Assembly (NCBI GenBank): GCA_029204225.1
Contig: CM055092.1
Location: forward strand, 67,011,423 to 67,075,422
DNA length: 64,000 bases
Source: Diphasiastrum complanatum
Lineage: Eukaryota; Streptophyta; Lycopodiopsida; Lycopodiales; Lycopodiaceae
Direction: 5' to 3'
Part shown: positions 12,161 through 22,325 of the stretch, one piece after another
Layout: each line of letters starts with the position of its first letter
Position numbering within the stretch: position 1 is the stretch's first letter
Made by a program: the position numbers and the translations under genes
Notes under the pieces: generated by a model
What the model was told of the DNA's origin: nothing
The model's database searches: none
The model's input: the letters and a program-made list of their open reading frames with translations, nothing else

Positions 12161-12755
12161 TGAGTTAACATTCAGATGAGCTACAAGTTATATGAAATTG
12201 AATCCAAGAGTTTACGAGTCACAGGCCTATTGCTTTTGTTTCAGCTCAAAAATGAGTTGAATCAATGTGTGCGTCAGTTGAGATTCATTGTTAGGAGGTG
12301 TTAAGCTGTTTGTCGTTATTTTTGACGCAGAAAATAGGTGTAGGAAAGAGCTGACATTGTCATTGTTTCTCCTAGCAAGTGAAATGTTGGGATCCTTTTT
12401 GTGAAGAGGTTTTGCTAGTCTAAATACAAGTCCTTGCACACACAGGTAAACAAGACATTGGTTTTAATCAAATAATTTTATGTGAGTAAGTAAAAATGTA
12501 TTTTTCTGGAAATCTTTGGTTAATAATTTCCTTATAAGTATGTGTTGACTCTGTATGAAACCAATTGCTCTTCATTTGGCTAGTTAAAAGGCTCCTATAG
12601 ATCCTGGTGCATTCTGCCACTAATCCATTAACTGTTTGGAACATAAGTAGACACCTTTTGGTCTCTGAGCTGAATGCACAAGCTACTTTTTTAACGTCCA
12701 TCTCTATAAACAAGAGAAATGAGTTAAGAGGATGAGATGTATCGTATGATAAGAT

Positions 12756-13199
12756 CATAGATGCCCAGAAATGCGTTTCTGGGAGGACGTGTTTCTAAAA
12801 CCGCGTTTCTGAGAAACGCGTTTCTATACCCAGAATCGTTAAATTTTTTTTTTTTTTTTTTTTGGGAAAAATAACTTGACTGAAACTTTTTTAGGGGACT
12901 CTAAACCCTAAACCCTAAACCCCCTGAGCGAAAACACACTTACTGAGACCATCTGTGATTGTAACAGACAGGCTAGAGGTTAGTTTTGAATTTTTATCCT
13001 TGACAGAACCCAACATGGATTAATGCACCTGAACTGGACCATCCTGCACCCGAAATAGTCGGCAAATTACACAGTAATTATGCTCTTAATTAGAGCTTTC
13101 ATTTGATACCCATATTGCCCAAAAAAAAAAAAAATTAAAAGAAGCCGTTTCTGGAATTTTTTTAAAAATTTCAGAAACGCGTTTTGCTGGGCATCTATG
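12756..13199. mobile_element. Non-autonomous hAT-like element 1 (444 bp)
   Basis: Ends are a perfect 13-bp inverted repeat, CATAGATGCCCAG at 12756 and its inverse ending at 13199. It is flanked by identical 8-bp direct repeats GATAAGAT (12748-12755 and 13200-13207). An 8-bp target duplication is the mark of the hAT superfamily. Both subterminal regions carry several copies of GCGTTTCT in both orientations, as expected for transposase-binding sites. The interior has a long T run (about 12847-12863), an A run near 13120 and three telomere-type CCCTAAA units. No coding sequence is seen, so it would need a transposase supplied from elsewhere. Confidence 0.87.
12901..12923. repeat. Internal telomere-type repeat (three CCCTAAA units)
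   Basis: Three consecutive CTAAACC units, the complement of the plant telomere repeat TTTAGGG, lie inside hAT-like element 1. Confidence 0.85.
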
Positions 13200-13552
13200 G
13201 ATAAGATTGGCTAAACTACAACCTCTGTTTTGAAACTGTAAAATTTTCAGACATGAAAATACATTCAACCTCATGAAGCTGACAAGGACAGTCATGCAGA
13301 CTGCAGAGAGAACATCTACCTAACATCGAATGCCAATGGCCACTTTTTTTTCCCTTTCTGGAACTGCAGTGTATTTCAAGAACACCAGCTTTCAGTTTTA
13401 TTATCAGCCAATATGGAAGTCTGTCTCTCATGTGACCAGAGCTTCAAATAAAAGATGAAGACTCATTCTAATGTCTACAGACTAGCTTCACTGCCTGATA
13501 AAACTTGTCTTCATAGATGGAGCTTTTGGGAATGCCATATATCTATGCATAC

Positions 13553-14359
13553 CTTAGTTGCCCGTTCCAGAACGGAATGCGTTCCGTTCCGGAACGAGAC
13601 TCTCAAAAAAAAAAAACGTTTTTTTACAAAGGAAAAAAAAAACCATAATATCTAAGAAAGCTTGAGGAGCATTTAAGGTGTGTGTTCAATCAAAGGTGCT
13701 TCCTACTTTCTTTCCGCAAGCTCACCATCGCTGGAAACTCCTGGACCACGTCCATGATATGCTCTTTACGTATTTTTTTTGGTAATTGTGCTTTTTATGT
13801 CCAATCGATGTTTGTCATTTTATTTGGTGAGTGATTTACTGTTCTTTTTCCTTTTAGTCAGTTTGACTGAGCTGCATTGTAGATTATTATTGACCGTTCT
13901 TCAGTATTCACTACATCTTTTTCTTGATGAATTCAGGAGAGGGAGATTCTCAAAGCAAGAATGTCAATCTCTTCATGAAAGCAATTGCTTTTTGAAGCAA
14001 CAGGTAAAATTAGAAAATATGTCAGTCATCGATGAGCATAAAATATTTTATACTTAAAGATGAGCATAAAATATGTCAGTCATCGATGTACAGAAAAGTC
14101 TGCTCAATTTCAAGGAAGAATCGCTGGAGCTCATCGCCTCCGTGCAGCTTCCTTCCAGAGTGCCTTATGGCTTCCATGGCACCTTCGTGTCCTCGTTAGA
14201 AGTATGACAACTCGCTATTTGTGGACTGCAAATGCAGAATGCGTGGGCGGTCGTTTTACATTTTTTTTTAAACTTACAAAAAATCGTTCCGACCCAGTAC
14301 GTTCTGGAACGTACGGAACGGAACGTTCCGACCCATTTTGGTCGGAACGGGCTTCTAAG
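13553..14359. mobile_element. Non-autonomous hAT-like element 2 (807 bp)
   Basis: Ends match over 16 bp with two mismatches: CTTAGTTGCCCGTTCC at 13553, and CTTAGAAGCCCGTTCC as the inverse of the right end at 14359. Flanking 8-bp direct repeats ATGCATAC (13545-13552 and 14360-14367) are identical. The first 50 and last 80 bases are packed with GGAACG/CGTTCC motifs in both orientations, a subterminal pattern like element 1 but with a different motif. The interior is unique sequence. A stretch near 13938-14004, preceded by TTCAG and followed by GTAAAA, could be a captured exon, but no protein family is recognised. Confidence 0.85.
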
Positions 14360-15439
14360 ATGCATACCATATCCTGGATGAGCATTCATGAGAAATTTGC
14401 TTTTTTGAAGATGTGCATTTTAAACATCCAGCTTTGATTATAATTTATGACTACATGGGACCTTCGCAGAGTTGAGTGCATTTTCAAACAGCAGTAATCT
14501 TCCACCTAACCCTAACCAATCACCAGGCAGGGGTTCTTTCCATCATTGTGTGCATAAGCAAGCGCTTTTTATGCACAACTTTTACAAGGCTGCATAGACA
14601 GGTTAGAGTAAACTCGGGATATGTTTCTATCACTTGATCCTCCAATCACTGAGGGTGCAGGAAACACTCCCAACTTGGCTATGCTGGGAGACAACCATCG
14701 TTGTTTTCAAGGAAAGGAAAGCAGCTTTCTAGCCTTCATGTTACATTTTTATGCATTGACATGGAAGGTGATTCGAGGTTGTAGATTGGTATAACTTTGA
14801 AAGTGTAGACATTTTGATCCAATTTGTCTTTGATTTGGTTAAAAATTAATCAAGTTTCAATTAAAAGTGTTATAAAGTTTGCACAAAAATAGAAGCTTTT
14901 ATCATTGGGCCTTCACTTTAGAAATCCTTGAAAACACATCTCGCACTTGAAAAAATGAAATTGTAGTTCATGCCGAAATTTTGTATTTGAAGTCATGATA
15001 TTTCAAGGACAATTTGGCACTTTTCTTCAAGCATGCCAAATTGTAGTCTAAAGGTGTTTTCTTTTTCAAATTTTGTCTTGGATGATGCATTTGGATTTGA
15101 TATGTCAAATTGGTTACCCAATCACTTGACTATTTGACTAATCACCCCATGCTTTGCCTCCATTTCTAGTTGCATGTATCTAACTTTTACTTGTGTGAGA
15201 AAGTCCCTAAAACTTCTTCTGGCCATTGAGTTCCTATATGGATGTCCTCGAGTTTTGAGACGTCAACTAGTTTAGTCCACATGAAAATTAACACATTTCC
15301 TTTTAAGCCACATCAAATTGGAACCTTTGAAAGCAAGAGTAGGTCAATCATGGAAAATGTGCATTGCATTTTGTCATGAGAGGTATGTAGGAATTCCTCT
15401 TGTCAAAGACAAGAAGTCTGGTTTACATACTTAGCCAAT
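14360..15439. other. Intergenic, no gene seen
   Basis: AT-rich sequence. Both strands are broken by frequent stops and I recognise no protein, RNA or repeat boundary. The last few hundred bases may be worn copia sequence leading into the next feature, but similarity cannot be shown by eye. Confidence 0.4.
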
Positions 15440-16010
15440 CAACAATTGATGAAATGACATCGAAAGAAGCATGAAATGGAAGGAAACCATCAATGGAATA
15501 TCTAATAGTATTGGACTCTGTGGCATTTTAGAATATTCTTCAAGAAAACTACAAAAAAAGCTAGATCCAAGAGAAGAATTTTGCCTTTCTAGGCCATAGA
15601 AATGATGCAAGAGGTTACAAATTTTACAACCCAAAAACAACAATAATTCTTTGTCTAGATTTGTGATCTTTGACGAGAACAATGAACTAGAATGACATTA
15701 TTGAAAAAGAAACAATGGTGGGAATGCCAATCATTGTCATTGGGGCACAATCAATACACATGAACCGATTGAACATAGATTCATAGAGGAACACATGGAA
15801 CCATGCAAGGAGCACATACTTTATTAAGAAAGAAAAGCTCGTTGAGAAAATTAGGAGGTTAGTTAGAAGAAAGAATTTTCTTCTAGTGACATGATGATCA
15901 TAGTTGAAGAGCAACCAAAAGAGCCAAGTAGATTCTAGGAATTGCATGAAAGTCCAGAATGAGCCTATTGGTATGAAGTGATGGTGGAAGAAATAAATTC
16001 AATCAAGATA
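15440..16010 (+). pseudogene. Worn copia integrase-to-linker fragment
   Basis: With several stops and frame changes the plus strand still reads as the integrase C-terminus and linker of a copia protein: EAxNGRKPSMEYL near 15470, KLDPREEFCL near 15560, GYKFYNPKT near 15610 and FDENNELE near 15675. It continues with EEQPKEPSRF near 15905 and WYEVMVEEINSIK near 15970. These match the usual KxPxxxHLRxFG, K(L)DPxSxKCIFLGY, KGYKLYxP and EPxxxxEAxxxxxWxxAMxEE landmarks in the right order. It is far more decayed than the copia copies at 1-6893, so older. Confidence 0.65.
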
Positions 16011-16027
16011 TTTTGCGGAAGATTTAG

Positions 16028-16310
16028 TTGAATTACTGACTAGTAGAATAGAAATAAGATGTAGTTGAATATTAAAGATAAATGATGGCTCAATGGTTCA
16101 TTAAAAAAAAATAGAACATATCATCTTGCGTTGAATTACCGACCAATAGAATAGAAAGATGTAGTTGAATATTAAACAATTTTGCTCAATTGCTCACCAA
16201 AAACATATAGAACATGTTATCTTGAATTACTGACCAATAAAATAGAAATAGGATTTACTTGAATATTAAGGATAAATTATGGATCGCTACAAAAATATAG
16301 AACATGTTTG
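16028..16310. repeat. Three-copy tandem repeat, about 90-103 bp
   Basis: Units start at about 16028, 16131 and 16222. Each begins TTGAATTACTGACC or a one-base variant, then AATAGAAATA, GTTGAATATTAA and ATATAGAACATGTTATCTTG. Copies differ by short indels. Confidence 0.65.
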
Positions 16311-18849
16311 GTTGCAAAGGGATTATTTCAATGTGAAGGATCAAGTTGTAACATTATCAGTAAAAACTTCATTGCTCATACTCTTTGTATAAGTAGTGAA
16401 ACTGATTCACCCTAAAAAAGAAATGACAAGAATGTATTCCAAAGGAGTTGATTTTGGAAATGAAACCAAAGTCCTAAACAACCTGATTTAGTCGGGATTT
16501 TATTTTTCTTGTGAGCAATTGTTAAAATGTTAAAATGCGTTAAGCTCACAATTGCATGTTTTACAATCATAAAGTAAACATCCAAAAAAATTCATACGTC
16601 TTTAAGTATTGGAAATTGTAACAATAATAATTTTGATAAACAATAGACAAAGGTACAATTAGGGTAACAAGTAGAAAATTGATATAAGTTTCGTTTCTCT
16701 CATTACTTGATATTGTCCATATCCAAGGGTTGGCTTAGGTGGTCAACTTGGCATCCAAAGTTTCTTTGGTCCTAGATTCAAGTTCCCCTTGGCAACCCGG
16801 ATGCATTAGTTGATATTTTTTGTTATAAAGGTGTAAGGTAATTGATGTTGTTGTTGGAGATCTATTCAAGTTATATGATACTTCTTCTTATTTACAGTCT
16901 TCTACACACTAGTAAAAATAAGTCATGAGATAGTTTTTATGCTCTCATGCCTCTACTCTCAACTCATGAAAACATTTCCATCTCTGTTCCTCCCATGTAT
17001 TTATGTTTTGTGTCTAGTAGCCCGTGAGATAATTTTTATGCTCTCATGCCTCTACTCTCAACGAAACATTTCCATCTCTGTTCCTCCTAAGTGTCCTTCA
17101 AGAATGATTCACTTACTCCCATACAAGGTTCACAATATGCCTCTTAAAAAATGAAGTCAAAGTCTTTCAACTTACGAATGAAAATATCATATTTTCTTCT
17201 AGCACATTCAAGAGTAAGTAGCTATGACAACCACCTTTCATTCCATACTTTAGAATTCAAAGTGATGTCATTACAAAACTTAGCAAATGAAGTACAAAAT
17301 GTACCCCCTTCTCCAACTTGCAAATGTTAGCATTGCTAGTTCCATCTTTGCTCTTGTGGCTCTCCTTGGAATAGTTCATTACAGGATATCAGAACTCAAA
17401 ATGGGCCCTTTGTCAAGATACTTTTTTTTACTTCGCACGTTGTCAACGCTTATGTGTTCCAATCAATGGTGTCCATCTGTGACGAATTGTAACAGTGGTT
17501 GACGAATGGAAATTGTTTTTGCCTTTCCTGGCTAAATTTGCTTGATTTTCAATAATCTCACCAAGCAAAACAAACGATTGTGATTTGACCACAGTTACTG
17601 CCCGAATACTCTTTTGTTGCTTGTATTTGTACATGTGAGGTTGATTTGACGTCAATAGTCTTACACTGTAGTTAACTAATCCTTGTGGTTTAGGAACTTC
17701 TTGTCATTCTTAGGTATGCCTCTCATTACCTCTGTTCTTAGCTTCCATAGACATCTTTTGGATTGTCATTATAGCTATACATTCATAGGTATACCTCTCG
17801 TTCTCTTCATTCTCCCATTTTCATCTTGCGTAGATATTTTGGACTAATGGCTACACATAATCGGAGACCAAGAGGAACCATTGACGCAATCAATATTTGC
17901 AATGAAAAAAATGCAGAAGATCAATGGATACAAAAATATATCATAAATATCAATGGATCTTGATGCATCCTTCCTCAAAAGGCTCTTTCCGAAAAATAAA
18001 AAGATTGGATAACATATATAGAAGCTCTTGGAAAGGCAGGATAATGGATTTCAAAGTATCAGTTGCCGGTCAATCTATCACGAAAGTTTTAGTTTAGCAT
18101 GCTTATCTTCACAAAGAACTCAACATTCAAGATTTGAATCCAAATGATAGAAGAAAATGCAATTGTAAATATACGATTAGTATGTACATATTCAGATTAA
18201 ATTTTTTTACTATTAGCATTTTTTTTATATTAAATTTTTCTTGCGATATTTTTGTTGGTTTTGCAGATTTGTATCCATCAAATATTGTTGACTAGCAATC
18301 AATTCAATCGATTGCAAGAATAATTGATGTCATACATTATGATATCGGTACTTTACAATATAGAAGTCGTTATCCAAAATCTCTTTTAGAGTCTGGAGTT
18401 TTTTTTATATTTATGATCACACCTATATTTCTAATAAATGGTTTAGTGAGTAGATTAGAGTCGTATCCTCTACCGGATTTTTCGAGTGAGAAATGAATTT
18501 CTCTTGATCCAGCAATTTTTTTTTCAGAAAGTTTTCGATCTAAACGTTATATGGATATTCAGAGTATATTAAAATGTAGCACTGGTTCAAAGAATAATAT
18601 ATTAAGTTGGTATCTACCTTTTACTATTTTTATTGATTTTTTATCCAAATGCAATATTCGACGAACAAAAACAATGTTTATTTGTAAGGACTTGAGTGAT
18701 GAAATAATTGTCGAGTTGTTGGATGATGGTTGGGATACGAAACAAAATTAGCAAATTGAGTGCAGAGTATGTAACTTATCAATGACATTTAAATATCACA
18801 TCGAAAAACAAATGCTCACTTTGCTGGTGTATTATAGAAGATGGAAAAA
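16311..18849. other. AT-rich intergenic stretch, no gene seen
   Basis: No gene is supported. It includes a two-copy direct repeat (16924-17095). The part at 16320-16500 may be worn copia 3' sequence (a KDQV-like stretch), but this is too weak to call. The open frame at 18551-18751 matches nothing I recognise. Confidence 0.4.
16924..17095. repeat. Two-copy direct repeat, spacing about 100 bp
   Basis: Two stretches of about 70 bp share GAGATA(G/A)TTTTTATGC, CTCATGCCTCTACTCTCAAC and AACATTTCCATCTCTGTTCC. The first starts near 16924 and the second near 17025; the second lacks six internal bases. Confidence 0.75.
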
Positions 18850-19730
18850 AAATGCAAAAATGATTTTTTCTCCATCCAAGTGTTCTAAAATAATCGCTTC
18901 ATAGTTCCATATTTCTTTCACCTTATACGGTCCTTCACTTGTAAACTTCAATTTTTTGATCAGTTTTGTTTTATACATTAGTGCTAGATTTTCCTTCCTT
19001 CAGATTTTTTTTTGTGTAATCGACGATCGTGCCATGCCTTTGCGATGGGCTTTCTCTGCTGCTAATGCATGAACTGCCATCAATCTGGTTTCACAAAGTT
19101 TTTGTAAAGCCTCATGACGCATCTGTAAGGATTTCCTATCATCCAACCATTCCGTTGCTGCTATGCGTAGGGATGGTACTAAGAATTCAATCGACATAAC
19201 TACATCTTGACCATAGACAAGCTAAAATGGTATTTGATTTGTACTACCTTTATAAGCTGTTCTGAATGCCCATAATGCTGCATGCAGTTTATGTTCCCAA
19301 TCAGAACGACTTGCTTCAATCGTTTTTGTCATAATGTTGCAGAGAATCTTGTTGGAAGATTCAGCTTGACCATTATCCCTCGGATAATACGGAGTACTAA
19401 ACCGATGAATCACGAAAAAGTCTTCCAACACACTTTATCGTTTCATTCACAAAATGTGTTCCGCGATCACTTACGATCTCGATGGGGCATCCAAACCAAA
19501 TAATAATATGCTCATAAAGGAACTTAGCCGTGGATTTCATTCTGTGTGTAGGATGACGTGCTTGTTGACAAACATCACATGACTAAATATAATTTTTTGT
19601 ATTTTTATGAAGTGTACGCCACCAACACCTTGATTGAAAAAGTTTGCGAACAGTGATATCTTCTGAAAAATGTCCTCCGCCCATGCCATCATGTGAAAAT
19701 AGGATTAGTTCAGGTACTTCATGCAACAAA
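18850..19730 (-). pseudogene. Ty3/gypsy integrase C-terminal fragment
   Basis: Read leftward. The integrase zinc-binding region comes first (SHDGMGGGHFSED, then SCDVCQQARHPTHR, about 19700-19555). The core is then represented by WFGCPIEIVSDRGTHF (about 19500-19455) and STPYYPRDNGQAESSNK (19400-19350). The C-terminal region follows (WAFRTAYKGSTNQIPF), ending with the tail motif LMYKTKLIKKLKF and GPYKVKEIW (about 18985-18890). Frame changes and a stop at the zinc finger make it non-functional. The right end stops near 19730, where a minisatellite-rich block begins. Confidence 0.8.
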
Positions 19731-20214
19731 CCTGGTGCGGTCAGTGGCGGTGTCAGCGGTCGATTACGGTTGTAGTAGGCGAGTGCGGTTGCAGCGGACA
19801 ATTGCGGCTACAGCATGTCTGTTTGCGGTGGGTGCGGGTGATTGCGATCTGAGTATAGTTCAGTGTGGGCGAGTGCGGTTGAAATGCAGGCGCTATGGTT
19901 CACTGGCGGATGGAGGTGGAAAGTGGTTTGTTGCAGTTAAGGGAGAGTGAGGCTTTAGGGTGTGATGGGAGAGGTCTATTTGGAAAAAGTATCGGATTAC
20001 AGGTTACGGATGGATGTGATTTCGATGTAATGGAATGCAGTCGCAACGAAATGTGGATGGTTGCGATGGTTATGACGGGTGATTGCGAGTGGAGGTGGAG
20101 GTGGTCCGTAAGGTGGGGAGGGTGCGGAGTGTTGCGATTGAAGTGGAAGGTGTGTTTAATGCGATGGCATGTGGTCAAATGCGGAGGTGAGGAAGTCCTT
20201 CTGTGCAGAACGAA
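19731..20214. repeat. G-rich degenerate repeat block
   Basis: Purine/G-biased sequence full of GTGCGG, TTGCGA and GGTTGCGG variants (for example near 19735-19880 and 20040-20140). It looks like an older, worn version of simple repeats next to the minisatellite. No coding evidence. Confidence 0.4.
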
Positions 20215-20862
20215 TGGAATCTCGTCGGTTGAGATTTAACGCATGGCCGTCGGTTGAGATCTGACTGATGGGCATCGGTTGAGATCTGACTGATGGCGTC
20301 GATTGAGATCGAACGCAAGGTCGTCGATCGAGATCTGACTGATGGGCGTCGGTTGAGATTTGACTGATGGCATTGGTTGAGATCGAACGCAGGGCCGTCG
20401 GTCGAGATTGGAATGAGGCCGTCGGTTGAGATTTTACTGAGGGCGTTGGTTGAGATCGAACGCAAGGCCATCGATTGAGATCTGACTGATGGGCGTCGGT
20501 TGAGATCTGAGTGATGGCATCGGTTGAGATCAAACGCAGGGCCGTCGGTTGAGATCTGACTGATGGGGGTCGGTTGAGATATGACTGATGGCATCGGTTG
20601 AGATCGAATGAGGCCGTCGGTTGAGATTGGAATGAGGCCATCGGTTGAGATCTGATGGAATACCGTCGGTTGAGATCTGAGTGAAAACCGTCGGTTGACA
20701 CTTCAATAGATTACCATCAGTCGAGATGTAATGGATGATTGTCGGTTGAGATCTGAGAGAGTGTGTGTTGGTTGAGATTCAATAGAATGCGTCGGTTGAG
20801 ATTGGACACGAGCTCTCCAGTTGATATTTCAACACAGGGGGGGCTTCGGTTGAGATGTGATC
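20215..20862. repeat. Minisatellite, about 26 copies of a 24-26 bp unit
   Basis: Consensus unit is GTCGGTTGAGATCTGACTGA plus 4-6 variable bases. Unit variants recur in the order (CTGACTGATGGGC)(TGACTGATGGC)(CGAACGCAGGGC), giving a higher-order period near 75 bp in the left two thirds. The right third is more diverged. Because units are often 24 bp, two long minus-strand frames stay open (20156-20701, 20175-20594), but they only spell the repeat and are not genes. Confidence 0.9.
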
Positions 20863-22129
20863 ATGAGGGGACGGGTGGAGCGTGGACAAGGTTGCGGGTT
20901 TCTGATGTAGAAGGTGTTGGAGTTCAATGGGCAACGATGCCAAATGTTGACAGATCTCCTGCTCCAGAGGAACTGTTGGTTTTTTATTAAGGCATTTCTT
21001 TATTTACTCAGAACCGTTTTTGCCTGTTACCAGGCTTCATGGCATATGTTATATGTGTTCTTGATATTACAATGCCAAAACTAGGTAGAAGGGAACAGAT
21101 TCTCGTTGTAGTATACTTTTGTCTTGTCTGTCAGAGGACTACTCAAGGTCAAACTCTTTTGAATGCACTTACATTCATACATAGATGCAAGCCAAGAACG
21201 CTCATTCACAAATCAGAGTGCAGCCCAAATGAACATTCAAAATATTCTACAGCTATCTACTCCTAAAAACGAACTGAATCAGAGCCTAAACATTACTAAA
21301 GACTGAGCTACACTTGCACAAATTGACAAAACAAGAACCAAGAACTAATCTACAACATGTTAGAAGTCCAAGAATCAAGAAACCAACCAGTCTTTTGATT
21401 CTTGGACATCCCAATAACATCGAGAACTGGATTGTAAAGAGATATGCAAGAACTACACCACAGATCCAGCCTATTTAGTTTACCTGAATGCTGGTTCCTA
21501 CATTAATCCACAAACAAGAAAAGAAACTAATTCACTCTAGGAAAGCAGCAAATCTAATCCACTCTACAGTCCACAACCACACACAAAAGGAGGGAAGGGC
21601 AAGATCATAAATGCATCACTCAAGAAACAAGCATGATCAAGGAGCTCAATGGATGCACCAAACTCGTGAAGGCTCTTCTCATTTCAGCATGGAGTTGATA
21701 CAATTCACAAAAAGCTCCTCTTCACAAAGAGGAAGTCCCTTAAATAAGCAAGAGAGCTCCTTAGGTGACATCCTAGTGGAATTTTCACATTTCACAAATT
21801 ACAAGTGGAATAATGCTCTCCACTAGAGGTCACCATCAAAAGGTGGCTCACTCTACTTTCTTTAAGAGGGGTCTACTTGCATTTATTACATTTTCTTAGA
21901 AATACTAGTTCCTACATGGTCATTCCATCTTCCGGGATTCACCACGAGGCTTACACAGTTCTTGCTTGCCACTCCTAACTAGCATTTCTCGGCTCTCATA
22001 CTCGGCTCTCGGTCTTTGTTGGTCTCGTCTTCTCAAAGACCTCCTCGGTCTAAGGTGAGAGGTGCTCTTGAGTTGCTCTGTCCAAGTATCTCGGGGATTC
22101 GTCAGAGTCAGCCAACAATCTAAAGGCTA
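20863..22129. other. Unassigned stretch between minisatellite and copia fragment
   Basis: No gene seen. The region 21900-22130 is CT-rich and sits just before a copia RNase H fragment, so part of it may belong to a worn retroelement. I found no LTR ends. Confidence 0.3.
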
Positions 22130-22325
22130 CTAATGAGCTGAAGGTCATGAGTTTATATGTTCTCCCAATTATTTATAATGACAACATTTCAGCCCAACAC
22201 CTTGCAACAAACTCAATCTTTCCTGCAAGGTCAAAGCATATTGAGAACTCTCATCATTTTGTGAGAGAAAAGGTGCAATCTAAAGAGGAATCTTTGGAGC
22301 ATGTGATGAGATCTCTCTTTTCTTG
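22130..22325 (+). pseudogene. Copia RNase H fragment
   Basis: Reads LPIIYNDNISAQHLATNSIF, PARSKHIENSHHFVREKV and SKEESLEHV, matching the RNase H end of copia element 2 in this window (NDNISAQALANNPVFHARSK). It breaks off after EHV. The missing end of such a protein resumes at about 24300 on the same strand, so the two pieces probably belong to one element interrupted by the minus-strand block between them. Confidence 0.75.

Noticed and set aside
13779-14437. Coding frames inside hAT-like element 2
   Set aside because: They cross the GGAACG subterminal repeats and show no transposase motifs; the element looks non-autonomous.
20156-20701. Two long minus-strand open frames (181 and 139 codons)
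   Set aside because: They only translate the 24-26 bp minisatellite; no start context, no domain, and the amino acids repeat with the DNA unit.
20215-20862. CRISPR-like look of regular repeats
   Set aside because: Units are contiguous with no unique spacers and the context is a plant genome; it is a minisatellite.
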